This document shows, piece after piece, positions 9,502 through 16,951 of a stretch of DNA of 26,600 nt. Location of the stretch: IMG/VR virus record IMGVR_UViG_3300017759_000058, positions 1 to 26,600 of that record; one strand, written 5' to 3'. The notes under the pieces were generated by a model. The model was not told where the DNA came from and made no database searches. It saw only the letters and a program-made list of their open reading frames with translations. The stretch's first letter is position 1. Each line of letters starts with the position of its first letter. This DNA is from a virus. The translations under genes and the position numbers were made by a program.

Positions 9502-11985
9502 TTAACCAATAAATTCAAGGAATTCATAACTATCTTCTCTGGAACCACCAGAACCAATACTAGCTGCAACTTGAGATGTTTTATTAATAATAGTAGTATT
9601 AGTCCCAGGTATTACTACAGTCAAGGATCCTTCAGATCCACTCTCATAAGATGCATATTGGCTAATATCGTTTGCCATGTTATTCATTTTATCACTTGCT
9701 ATAATTCCTCCTTTTTCAAGAGCTACAGGTTCTCCTAATAATTTCTGCCAATCTTTTGGAATATTACTTGGAATTGGGTCCGACTTTGCTTGCTGTTCAG
9801 CATAATGATAGAAGTTTCCCATAGTGGCGAACCTAATATCACTATCACCCATAAATTGACCCATACTGCTAAATGCTTTGAAGTCAGTTCTACCATCTAA
9901 TTTTTTCAAAGCATCAATAATTTTACCCTGATTATCCTTTAACTGTTTAGCAAGATCCTCATCTCTATATGCTTTACCACTAAATACTGCCTCAAATTGT
10001 CCAGGGGCAGTCCCAACACCCATAATAGTATTTGGATATCTAGGATCAGCAACTCTATTAAGGACAGCTGCAGCAACAGCATACTCATCATTAGTTCCTC
10101 TCAGTGCCTCATGGCTGACAATGAAAGCAAGATCACTAAAGTCCTGGTCACTCATATCCTTGAGAGATCCTCCACCGGATCCAAGTGAGGAAACATGCAC
10201 ATCACTGACAGGGTCTTTTGAGTTGTCATCAGACATGCCATTGCTACTTTCGTCTCCATCACGATTATTTACTCCTCCTCCCCTTCTCCTACCTTTATTC
10301 TTCTTCTTCTTTTCTAGAGGCTTCTTTTTATCAAATTCTTTCTTAACGAGGCTTTCTAACATACCAGTTGTATAAATTTCATGCAACTTCTTATCAGACA
10401 CCATATTAAAATCCTTAAGCATTAATGCAAGACCATCTTCAATTTTTCTATAGTCTGAATTTTCAAGTATATAATTCTTTTTATCATCATCATCTTCATT
10501 ATCCACATTTATCATCTTTGATGTGGCTTCAACGATTGGACCAAAATATTCAACTTGACTTATTCTATCCGCAACCTCATTCTCAAATCCATCTGATTTC
10601 GGTTTCCGTATTGGAGTAATATATTTTTTAGATTCAATTTCTGGAGTGTCATCTGAAACTTCTCCACCCCTACTTCTAGCTCTTGTTCTTGTTCTTATCC
10701 TAGATGGACCCTTCTTCCCAGTAATCATATCATAAATCGCACTACCCAAAAGAGATCCGCCAGTGCCACCCAAGAACATACCAATAGCAGTTCCTACGCC
10801 TGGAACAGGAATCAGTGTTCCAAGTGCGCCACCAATCCAAGTACCCAACCCAGCACCAATACCTTTGAATGCAGCCTTTCCAACTGGATCCCCAGATATC
10901 AAAGAAAGAACGAACTCAGTGATACCACCAATCAAAGGAATATTTTTTACAAGTGGTTTGAGTATTCCTGCAGCAGCTTTAATTGATTTTGCCGCACCTC
11001 TTTTGCCAAGAACCTTTACAGCAGCATTTCTACTAAAGTTTGTGATGGAAGATCTAGCATACTTACCACCCAAACTCTTAACTGCATCAGAACCAAACCT
11101 TTGTATAGCAGCATCTTTACCAAACCTAGAAGCATATCTTCGTGCGGCATCAACAGCTACAGCTCCTCGTTTAGCTCTACCAGGTCCAATTCCACGAATT
11201 GTATCTATACCTTGTTGATTGTTTTGTGACGATGCAGCAGCTGAAGCAGCAAGTACCGTGACAATTGCTAGATTTAAAAATGTAGTCAGGGTCGATGATA
11301 ATTTATCAAATATACCTAGGCCCAAATCTCCAGTAAGTTTTCCAACAATACCACGAGTAAAATCATATGCTTTAAAACCAAAATCAATAAATGTAGCACC
11401 AGCATCTAAGATTTTCTTTCCAACACTGTAAATGAATTTTGCTACAGGAGCCAAAAGACCAAGAAGACCTTTTAACATAGGAGCAAATTCCAACATCTTG
11501 ATCAAAAACCTCCCAAACAAAACATTTACAATGAATGATTTTATAGCATCAAATATACCAGTTCTAGGCATACTAGGTATTGGAAGTTTTATTTTTGAAT
11601 TTTTCTTTTTCTTTTCTTTATTGGCTTCTCTTTCTCGCCTATCCTGCTGTTGCTGTTCTCTATTTTCTTCATCCTGCTCTTCCCTATCCCTAAGATTCTG
11701 GTCTCTAAGTTCTTCTTGAGATGAGCTATCTTTTTTACTAATATTTTTTTCTATTGCTTCATATCTTTCAGATCTAAAAGATATAGATCTATTAATATTA
11801 GATAATGTATCAGATATATTATTAAGAGACCCCGATACGCTACCCGAAGAAACTAGATTTGATGCAGTAGATCTATCAGAAGAGCTAGTAATATTGTATC
11901 TACTACCACCACTACCACCATCACCAGTAATATTAACCCTTCCCCTTTTTCTCTCTCTTATATCCTTCATCTTATCATACATCAT
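9502..11985 (-). CDS. Tape-measure-like virion protein with a SleB-type cell-wall hydrolase domain
   Basis: The protein has 827 aa. Residues ~85-135 are a highly charged coiled-coil (Glu/Arg/Gln/Lys rich). Hydrophobic helices follow at ~150-215 (SFIVNVLFGRFLIKMLEF and neighbours), a short Ala-rich hydrophobic helix lies near 235-255, and a Gly-rich hydrophobic segment (GIGAGLGTWIGGALGTL) near 375-420. Residues ~615-755 match the SleB/Hydrolase_2 pattern: SHEALRG with a candidate catalytic Glu, AVAAAVLNRV, then GQFEAVF. SleB-type enzymes are glucosaminidase/transglycosylase-like peptidoglycan hydrolases. Virion tape measures often carry such a domain and release it into the periplasm during injection. 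It starts next to the 774-aa gene with a similar layout. An AGGA site and tandem ATGs at 11985 and 11982 leave the exact start open by one codon. Confidence 0.75.
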   Translation of the reverse strand: MMYDKMKDIRERKRGRVNITGDGGSGGSRYNITSSSDRSTASNLVSSGSVSGSLNNISDTLSNINRSISFRSERYEAIEKNISKKDSSSQEELRDQNLRDREEQDEENREQQQQDRREREANKEKKKKNSKIKLPIPSMPRTGIFDAIKSFIVNVLFGRFLIKMLEFAPMLKGLLGLLAPVAKFIYSVGKKILDAGATFIDFGFKAYDFTRGIVGKLTGDLGLGIFDKLSSTLTTFLNLAIVTVLAASAAASSQNNQQGIDTIRGIGPGRAKRGAVAVDAARRYASRFGKDAAIQRFGSDAVKSLGGKYARSSITNFSRNAAVKVLGKRGAAKSIKAAAGILKPLVKNIPLIGGITEFVLSLISGDPVGKAAFKGIGAGLGTWIGGALGTLIPVPGVGTAIGMFLGGTGGSLLGSAIYDMITGKKGPSRIRTRTRARSRGGEVSDDTPEIESKKYITPIRKPKSDGFENEVADRISQVEYFGPIVEATSKMINVDNEDDDDKKNYILENSDYRKIEDGLALMLKDFNMVSDKKLHEIYTTGMLESLVKKEFDKKKPLEKKKKNKGRRRGGGVNNRDGDESSNGMSDDNSKDPVSDVHVSSLGSGGGSLKDMSDQDFSDLAFIVSHEALRGTNDEYAVAAAVLNRVADPRYPNTIMGVGTAPGQFEAVFSGKAYRDEDLAKQLKDNQGKIIDALKKLDGRTDFKAFSSMGQFMGDSDIRFATMGNFYHYAEQQAKSDPIPSNIPKDWQKLLGEPVALEKGGIIASDKMNNMANDISQYASYESGSEGSLTVVIPGTNTTIINKTSQVAASIGSGGSREDSYEFLEFIG

Positions 11986-11986
11986 A

Positions 11987-14311
11987 TCATCCTACCCCCA
12001 AAGTTTTGAGCTTTCTAGATGATGCAAATGTAGCATCAAACATTTCAACTTCACCTAATTCAGATCCACCAGTCTCAATAGTTTGATTCTGGTCTGGGGA
12101 AGAAATAAATGTTATCCTTGGTTGTTTGATTTGAGGAGGTTCTGGCATCTCAATATTGCCACTATTACGACTTGCGAATGAAGTTCCATCATCATACATG
12201 TTAATAATATTTTCAATATGATGGAGACCGCCACGTTGGACAACTTCATTTGGAACAATTACATGCGCTTCTCCGGGTTGAACATTAATAGACAATTTCT
12301 GACGATCGGCTGTACCACCAGGTATGTCCATCCCAGTATTTTCTTTTATAATTGTACTACTTGATATATCAGAATCATTTCTTACGGTATTACTTACTGT
12401 ATTACCAAGATTAAAAATATTACTACCATGCTTGATAATATTATTGACTATACTATTATCAAGTATTTTCCCAAAAATATTTTTAGAATGTGATTTAGAA
12501 TTATCAACACTTGTATTGCCACCAAAAAATCTATTAGAAGAATTAACCGTGGGATAACTCATAAAATTATTCTCAGATGGAAAAAATGTATCTTCATTTA
12601 CAGAAGGAATATTAAAAAGTTGTTCCGAAGAAAACATATTTTCTGACATTAAAAAAGAATTATCAGAAATATTATTAGTAAAATTACCAAAAGAATTATC
12701 AGAAATATTGTTAGTAAAATTGTCAGAAGAGTTGTCAAAAATATTATTAGTAAAATTGCCCAAATAATTATTTGAGAATGAATTATTAGGCGTCATCATT
12801 TTTGGTGCCGCAGTAGTTTCTCCCTGACCCAGGTACTTATCACGCCCAATGACACCACCACCAGATGCATAGTAAATTTCATTTTTGATTGTTGGCCTGT
12901 TTGCATCAGGAGACCCATCCATATTAAATACCAATGGGTCCATTCCCGTTTCTTTAATAGCACGATCTCTGGCTTTTTCAGTCAATACGATTTCACCATC
13001 TGTAAGCCAACCAAGATTTTTATCCTTTCCCTTCTTTCCCTTTACAATACCACCATCTTCAGCATCAAATGGCTTCATACTACTCAAATCATTTTCACCT
13101 CCACCAGAAAACTGAAGTTCAGGGGTAGAAGAACCCTCCAAATCATCCCCAGAACTTTCAAGTTCTTTTTCTTCTTTTGGAGTAGATACCGCAGAAACTA
13201 TAGCAGAACCTATGGCTGCTGTTCCCAAAATGCCAGCACCAATTAACGCAGCTTTTCCACCTTTGCCAAGCATTCCAGAAAGTGCCCCACGAAGATTTCC
13301 CATCCTCTGTTGAGTTCTAAGAAAACGAATTGCCTTAATTAAAGCTCCAACTCCCTTTACTGTCGCCCCAATAGATGCTCTTATAAATTTTCCAAAGGTA
13401 GTGCCAAATAGAATATATGAACCAAGAATTGCTGGCCACCAGGTCTGGAGAAATCTAATAATATTTTTTACTTTAGATCTGTTTTTTGGATCGCTTGCCC
13501 ATTTTAAAAGATCTTCAAGAATTTTACTTAGAAATATATTTGAAATGAATTTAAATACATTATCAAAAATGTCATTAACTGGAGCTAGTGTTTTCTGAAC
13601 GCCAGCCACCAAACCTTTGATAATATTTTCCGATGCCGCCTCTCTCTTTAATCTCTTTTCCTTTTGCTTCTGCCGTCTATTTCTTCTCTCTTCTCTAGAG
13701 CTATTTCTTCTAGCGATATTTCTTAAGTTATTCTCAGCATCTCTTTCTTCCCTCAACCCATCAACAATACCATCTAAAGAAGTATCCTGCTCCGATAAAA
13801 CCTCTTCAATATTTGTTACACTTTCTTCTATATCATTTATTGAATTTGCAGCATCATCCGTATCATCTGCATCACCAGAATCCCTCCCAATAAACCTCTC
13901 CGTATCTAGAGTTTCTCTATCATATCTTGCTCTGTTGAAAAAGTTCTTATTAAATTCTTCGCTATTAAAGAATTGTCTATTCCTTTGTGAGCCCCTTTGC
14001 TCTTGAGAGATAATTCTATCGGCACGATTTCTAAGGTTTGGATCACTATCATCTTCCAAATCTCTTTCACGAGCCCCTTCCAATCTATCTACTTGAGTAT
14101 TTTTTTTGAAAAACTTACGAGCCATTCTATGGAGAGCAGTGTTCTCCTTAGCAGAATCAGTTATATCACTTATATACTTATCTTCTTTTTTTAGATATTC
14201 ATCACTCAACTCTTCAACTTGATCGTTAGAAAGCAAAGACAAATCCAGCCCCAGTAAACTCTGGAGCTTGCTACGCATCTTTTGTATAGTTTCTGGCCTA
14301 GCGGTTGGCAT
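11987..14311 (-). CDS. Probable tail tape-measure / hub-associated structural protein (774 aa)
   Basis: The N-terminal ~230 residues are charged and helical, ending in a basic run (EERRNRRQKQKEKRLKR). Hydrophobic helices follow near 285-330 (WWPAILGSYILFGTTFGKF) and 350-380 (AALIGAGILGTAAIGSAIV). Around residue 430 is GGIVKGKKGKDKNLGWLTDGEIVLT, shortened here to its key part DGEIVLT, a motif often seen in the C-terminal parts of phage tape-measure proteins. An Asn-rich tandem repeat occupies ~517-552. In T4, gp29 sets tail length at this point of hub assembly; I cannot align the two by eye. The start overlaps the gp51 stop by 14 bases, implying translational coupling, and the stop lies 1 base before the ATG of the 827-aa gene. 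Tape measure is inferred from helical content, hydrophobic segments, size and place. Confidence 0.65.
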   Translation of the reverse strand: MPTARPETIQKMRSKLQSLLGLDLSLLSNDQVEELSDEYLKKEDKYISDITDSAKENTALHRMARKFFKKNTQVDRLEGARERDLEDDSDPNLRNRADRIISQEQRGSQRNRQFFNSEEFNKNFFNRARYDRETLDTERFIGRDSGDADDTDDAANSINDIEESVTNIEEVLSEQDTSLDGIVDGLREERDAENNLRNIARRNSSREERRNRRQKQKEKRLKREAASENIIKGLVAGVQKTLAPVNDIFDNVFKFISNIFLSKILEDLLKWASDPKNRSKVKNIIRFLQTWWPAILGSYILFGTTFGKFIRASIGATVKGVGALIKAIRFLRTQQRMGNLRGALSGMLGKGGKAALIGAGILGTAAIGSAIVSAVSTPKEEKELESSGDDLEGSSTPELQFSGGGENDLSSMKPFDAEDGGIVKGKKGKDKNLGWLTDGEIVLTEKARDRAIKETGMDPLVFNMDGSPDANRPTIKNEIYYASGGGVIGRDKYLGQGETTAAPKMMTPNNSFSNNYLGNFTNNIFDNSSDNFTNNISDNSFGNFTNNISDNSFLMSENMFSSEQLFNIPSVNEDTFFPSENNFMSYPTVNSSNRFFGGNTSVDNSKSHSKNIFGKILDNSIVNNIIKHGSNIFNLGNTVSNTVRNDSDISSSTIIKENTGMDIPGGTADRQKLSINVQPGEAHVIVPNEVVQRGGLHHIENIINMYDDGTSFASRNSGNIEMPEPPQIKQPRITFISSPDQNQTIETGGSELGEVEMFDATFASSRKLKTLGVG
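12657..12764 (-). repeat. Three 36-bp tandem repeats encoding an Asn/Ser/Phe-rich 12-residue unit
   Basis: Units begin at 12657, 12693 and 12729. Each encodes a version of DNSFGNFTNNIS. Unit 2 differs from unit 1 at only a few bases and unit 3 is more diverged; less regular copies of FTNN and DNS continue on both sides. They keep the frame of the 774-aa protein. Such units suggest recent expansion inside a spacer or a beta-solenoid-like segment. Confidence 0.9.
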
Positions 14312-14477
14312 TTTGTTCTGCTTTTAGTTTTTCTTCTTCAAGATGATTTTTTAATAATATAACATAAACATCGCGCTCCCAGGGGATCATATTCTCAATC
14401 TCTGTCAATGAATATTTATGGTACTGCATTAGAGAAAAATTTAATTTGTAATAGCTCATAAGATCCATATGAGCCAT
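14298..14477 (-). CDS. gp51: gp51-like baseplate hub assembly catalyst (short gene)
   Basis: A 59-aa frame runs from ATG at 14475-14477 to TAG at 14298-14300. Its core, YSLTEIENMIPWERDVYV, is the pattern I associate with the gp51 family of T4-like phages, in which gp51 helps hub assembly and is absent from, or minor in, the finished particle. The gene starts 2 bases after the gp26 stop and overlaps the start of the 774-aa gene by 14 bases, so translation of all three is probably coupled. Later in-frame ATGs (codons 4 and 7) are possible starts; no clear ribosome site separates them. The C-terminus is a charged helix (LEEEKLKAEQ). In T4, genes 51 and 26 are also close neighbours in the hub cluster. 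Confidence 0.85.
   Translation of the reverse strand: MAHMDLMSYYKLNFSLMQYHKYSLTEIENMIPWERDVYVILLKNHLEEEKLKAEQNANR
14413..14420 (-). promoter_or_regulatory. Possible late promoter (CATAAATA) inside gp51, before the 774-aa gene
   Basis: CATAAATA on the minus strand matches the NATAAATA late motif and shares the nine bases CCATAAATA with the motif before gp26. It lies about 100 bases before the tape-measure-like gene. In DNA this AT-rich, such 8-mers also occur by chance. Confidence 0.35.
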
Positions 14478-14479
14478 GC

Positions 14480-15199
14480 CTAGGCGAAAAAAGATGCAAG
14501 TCCCTCAAGTAAAATATCACTCTCGACCTTGGTATTTGGGTTTGTAAGCTTTATTTCATGCGATAGTTTTGGCATAGTCTCAAAGAATTTTTCAATCTCT
14601 TTGAATTGAGATGAGTTCATTGACTCCAAAAACTCAACCATTTCTTTTTTAGTACAATCTGATGAAGACCAAGCCTCTTCCTCAGTAAAAATTGTTCCAA
14701 TACAAGAAGCAACTAACTCAAAAGTCTGATCCATACTAGTCTTTTTAGAAAAATCAAAATTACTTTTGATGAATTGATCCAGAGATGGGTATTTCATCTG
14801 AACCATTATAGTATCATCGATTTTGATTTTATCATTATGATCATCATACTTCTTGACTTTTATATCATCCAACCAAATCTTTGCCTTTACCTCTGTCTCC
14901 CCATCATCCGGACAGAGAAGATTGACCTCGATAGATTCGCCAACAGATTTTCCACGAATATTTAAAAACAAATATTCAATATCAAAAGTTGGAAGATCTT
15001 GAACCTTTATACCAGATGTCAGAATACAATTTCGTAGTACATTTTTAATACCATTTGTAATCTGCTTCATATCTTCACTCTCAAGAGCAATTATTAAAAG
15101 CTTCTCTTCTTTAACAAGAAATGGTCTGTATTCTATAGTTTCTCCAGTTGATGGCAATTCAAGCTCATATGTTGGAGCAGCAATTTTTGGCAATGGCAT
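14480..15199 (-). CDS. gp26: gp26 baseplate hub subunit
   Basis: This 239-aa protein matches the T4 gp26 / T4_baseplate family: a short N-terminal beta region (PTYELELPSTGETIEYRPF), then the signature EEKLLIIALESEDMKQI, a Cys-containing segment (LRNCIL), LPTFDIEYLFLNIRGKSVG, and a helical C-terminal half. T4 gp26 (208 aa) belongs to the central hub complex. The gene stands between the tail-tube-fold gene and gp51. No convincing Shine-Dalgarno sequence lies before the ATG, while a late-promoter motif does (CATAAATA at 15226-15233), which suggests that transcription can start just before this gene and that initiation does not rely on a strong ribosome site. Confidence 0.9.
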   Translation of the reverse strand: MPLPKIAAPTYELELPSTGETIEYRPFLVKEEKLLIIALESEDMKQITNGIKNVLRNCILTSGIKVQDLPTFDIEYLFLNIRGKSVGESIEVNLLCPDDGETEVKAKIWLDDIKVKKYDDHNDKIKIDDTIMVQMKYPSLDQFIKSNFDFSKKTSMDQTFELVASCIGTIFTEEEAWSSSDCTKKEMVEFLESMNSSQFKEIEKFFETMPKLSHEIKLTNPNTKVESDILLEGLASFFA

Positions 15200-15225
15200 A
15201 TTTTAAAAACCAATATCAGTAGAAG

Positions 15226-15233
15226 TATTTATG
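15226..15233 (-). promoter_or_regulatory. Late promoter motif (CATAAATA) before gp26
   Basis: CATAAATA, followed by CTTCTAC, lies 27 bases before the gp26 ATG, in the only gap of this operon that is wide enough for a promoter. It fits the T4-type late element read by gp55/gp33 with the gp45 clamp. The start point would be near 15217-15219. Confidence 0.65.
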
Positions 15234-15248
15234 GGGTATTTTTTAAGT

Positions 15249-15935
15249 TTATGTAGAGGATTCTTCTTTAGAATCCTTTTTTTTCTTTTGAGATGGTGTC
15301 ATTGTATATCTAGTATAACTCATTGTAACATTACATTTCAAAACTGCAGATGTATCATAACTAACAGGCATTGAATTGATACTTAAAGGAAAAGAATTAT
15401 AAAATCTATAAGTAAGTGATGAGCTATTTTCATGCTCCTTCTCAAATTTTGTTATCTGAAAGCCATCACTACACATATAGTCTTTAGGAAATTTCATACT
15501 ATATGGTTTAGTTGGAGAGAAGGACTCGCCCGATTCAACTGTAAGATCATTGGAAATGAATTTCATCCACCCCTCAAAAAATCTAATCGGTAAATGATCT
15601 TCACCATTAACATAAAAAGTTAACTCTATTTGATTGTCAAACATCCTTCGGTATGGATGAAACTCACTGATACCAGTCCTATCATTTGAGATCTCATGAG
15701 TCATAAATTTTGATCCAGGTAAGGATGCTTCTGCACAGAGAAGACTAATACCCTCTTCATACAATTTTTTCTCAATTCCCACATACTTCGTAATCTCCCC
15801 ATTCATAGCACCATCAAGCTTGGAAGTATCAATACTTACTCTGTATAGAGAGGTTAAAGATGGTCGCAGAACTAAAGATTTTATATCATCAATACTTTTC
15901 TTTGATTTGAATTGATTTTTATTTTCCTCTGACAT
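15249..15935 (-). CDS. Tail-tube-fold protein, candidate gp54 (baseplate tail-tube initiator)
   Basis: The 228-aa sequence shows the pattern of the gp19/gp54 tail-tube fold: LPGSKFMTHEI early, then IELTFYVNGEDHLPIRFFEGW, a YSMKFPKDY segment, and the C-terminal pair YRFYNSFPLSI and NVTMSYTRYTMT. In T4, gp54 (320 aa) and gp48 start tube polymerisation on the baseplate. Because gp48 is recognised on the other strand nearby, and the main tube protein gp19 normally sits with the sheath gene, gp54 is the better guess, although this protein is shorter than T4 gp54. The C-terminus is a Lys/Ser/Glu tail. It is the first gene of the minus-strand virion block, divergent from gp4. There is no clear Shine-Dalgarno site; a late motif lies about 60 bases upstream. 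Confidence 0.65.
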   Translation of the reverse strand: MSEENKNQFKSKKSIDDIKSLVLRPSLTSLYRVSIDTSKLDGAMNGEITKYVGIEKKLYEEGISLLCAEASLPGSKFMTHEISNDRTGISEFHPYRRMFDNQIELTFYVNGEDHLPIRFFEGWMKFISNDLTVESGESFSPTKPYSMKFPKDYMCSDGFQITKFEKEHENSSSLTYRFYNSFPLSINSMPVSYDTSAVLKCNVTMSYTRYTMTPSQKKKKDSKEESST

Positions 15936-15937
15936 TG

Positions 15938-15944
15938 CTAAATA
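15938..15944 (+). promoter_or_regulatory. Possible late promoter (CTAAATA) for gp4
   Basis: CTAAATA is a near-match to the late motif and lies 31 bases before the gp4 ATG, which puts a start point near 15951. The same heptamer recurs before gp48 (16926-16932). No -35 element is visible, as expected for T4-type late promoters. Confidence 0.45.
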
Positions 15945-15974
15945 TTTTTTTAGAATGTTTATTATATACTATGT

Positions 15975-16415
15975 ATGAGAGAAAGTAAGAAGAGTATTTA
16001 TCGTCCATCATATCCGCAAAAATATAGAGGAAACGTTGATAATATAATATGTAGAAGTAGTTGGGAGAGAAAATTTTGTAAGTGGTGTGACTCAAACCCA
16101 AACATATTAGAATGGAGTTCTGAGGAGATGTGGATTCGTTATATCTCACCTGTTGATCATAAATCTCATAGGTACTTTCCAGACTTTATAATCAAAGTAA
16201 AAGAGTCTAATGGGCAAGTTAAAAAATACTTGATTGAAGTCAAACCAAAAAAACAAACAGAGCCGCCAGTTAAGAAAAAGAAGCCAACAAAATCCTACAT
16301 ATATGAATGCACAACGTATGCAGTTAATCAAGCAAAGTGGAAAGCAGCAAAAGAGTGGTGTGATGATCGCAGAATAGAATTTAAACTTATTACAGAAGAA
16401 GAGTTAGGTCTATGA
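15975..16415 (+). CDS. gp4: gp4 head completion protein, TnsA-like PD-(D/E)XK nuclease fold
   Basis: The 146-aa protein matches the T4 gp4 family (T4 gp4 is 150 aa), which finishes filled heads before tail joining. The nuclease-fold residues are all present: Glu31 in SSWERKF, Asp70 in RYFPDF, and Glu88-Val-Lys90 in LIEVK, the D...ExK arrangement seen in TnsA-like endonucleases. A helical C-terminal part contains KWKAAKEWC. Activity is therefore plausible, perhaps trimming DNA at the portal; this is inference. It is the first gene of the plus-strand block and its stop overlaps the next start as ATGA. An out-of-frame ATG at 15971 opens only a five-codon frame, so 15975 is the likely start. Confidence 0.88.
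   Translation: MRESKKSIYRPSYPQKYRGNVDNIICRSSWERKFCKWCDSNPNILEWSSEEMWIRYISPVDHKSHRYFPDFIIKVKESNGQVKKYLIEVKPKKQTEPPVKKKKPTKSYIYECTTYAVNQAKWKAAKEWCDDRRIEFKLITEEELGL
15995..16002 (-). promoter_or_regulatory. Late promoter motif (GATAAATA) for the minus-strand virion block
   Basis: GATAAATACTCTTC on the minus strand resembles CATAAATACTTCTAC before gp26. It lies inside the first codons of gp4, about 60 bases before the tail-tube-fold gene, and would give a leader of roughly 50 bases. A TATAATAA sequence nearer the gene (around 15959-15966) is an alternative. Confidence 0.5.
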
Positions 16416-16924
16416 AAAGAAATCCACTGTCAGCATTTTTACAAGCACTATATGAAGTTGGAACTAAAATTGCCAGATTTCTTCGTTCTAAATTCAAAAC
16501 TGCAAGACCAGTAACAAGACTTGGAAAGATTGCAAATGAATCAGTTCCAACAGAAACTGAGTTAGAAACTAGAAATAAAATCCTACCTAGACTTGAAGAT
16601 TTATATAATCCATCTTTAACTGTAGATCAAAGGATGGATATGATTATTGATATCCTAGGAGAAGAAAGGAGAACTAGTTTTCCAATATTAGGAAGATATT
16701 ATACATATAGATATATGGTAACAACAAAACAAGAGCAGTGGGACTATCATCCCTTGATTGTTTGTGTTGACTATACAGAGACAGGTTGGAAAGGTATAAG
16801 TTTTCATTGGAATGAATTTAGAAACTACTCTAGAGATGGAATGAGATCTAGCTTATATGAAGTCTATGATGAAGAGTTGAAGGATCTCATGTCTGTCCCA
16901 TATATGAAAATAGTTAAAACCTAA
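16412..16924 (+). CDS. Conserved-looking 170-aa protein between gp4 and gp48, function unknown
   Basis: The ATG overlaps the gp4 stop (ATGA), so the two are translationally coupled. Residues ~5-35 form a basic amphipathic helix (LYEVGTKIARFLRSKFK), followed by a helical part to ~90 and a beta-rich C-terminal half with GRYYTYRYMV, then WDYHPLIVCVDYTETGWKG. That last pattern (aromatic strand, HPLI, Gly-Trp-x-Gly) is vaguely like proteins annotated as DNA end protector (gp2-like) in related phages, and in T4 gene 2 lies beside gene 4; I would not name it on this alone. There is no membrane segment. Head completion or DNA-end handling is inferred from coupling to gp4. Confidence 0.8.
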   Translation: MKRNPLSAFLQALYEVGTKIARFLRSKFKTARPVTRLGKIANESVPTETELETRNKILPRLEDLYNPSLTVDQRMDMIIDILGEERRTSFPILGRYYTYRYMVTTKQEQWDYHPLIVCVDYTETGWKGISFHWNEFRNYSRDGMRSSLYEVYDEELKDLMSVPYMKIVKT

Positions 16925-16928
16925 GCTA

Positions 16929-16936
16929 AATAAATA
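16929..16936 (+). promoter_or_regulatory. Late promoter motif (AATAAATA) before gp48
   Basis: The gap between the 170-aa gene and gp48 contains GCTAAATAAATAAAAG, which holds both CTAAATA and AATAAATA. It lies about 16 bases before the gp48 ATG, giving a very short leader without a Shine-Dalgarno site. Confidence 0.55.
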
Positions 16937-16951
16937 AAAGTTCTGCATAAA

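Noticed and set aside
10763-11218. Plus-strand frame of 151 aa opposite the 827-aa gene
   Set aside because: It lies opposite the Gly/Ala-rich hydrophobic part of a well-supported gene, is Pro/Ala-rich as expected of antisense, and has no start signals.
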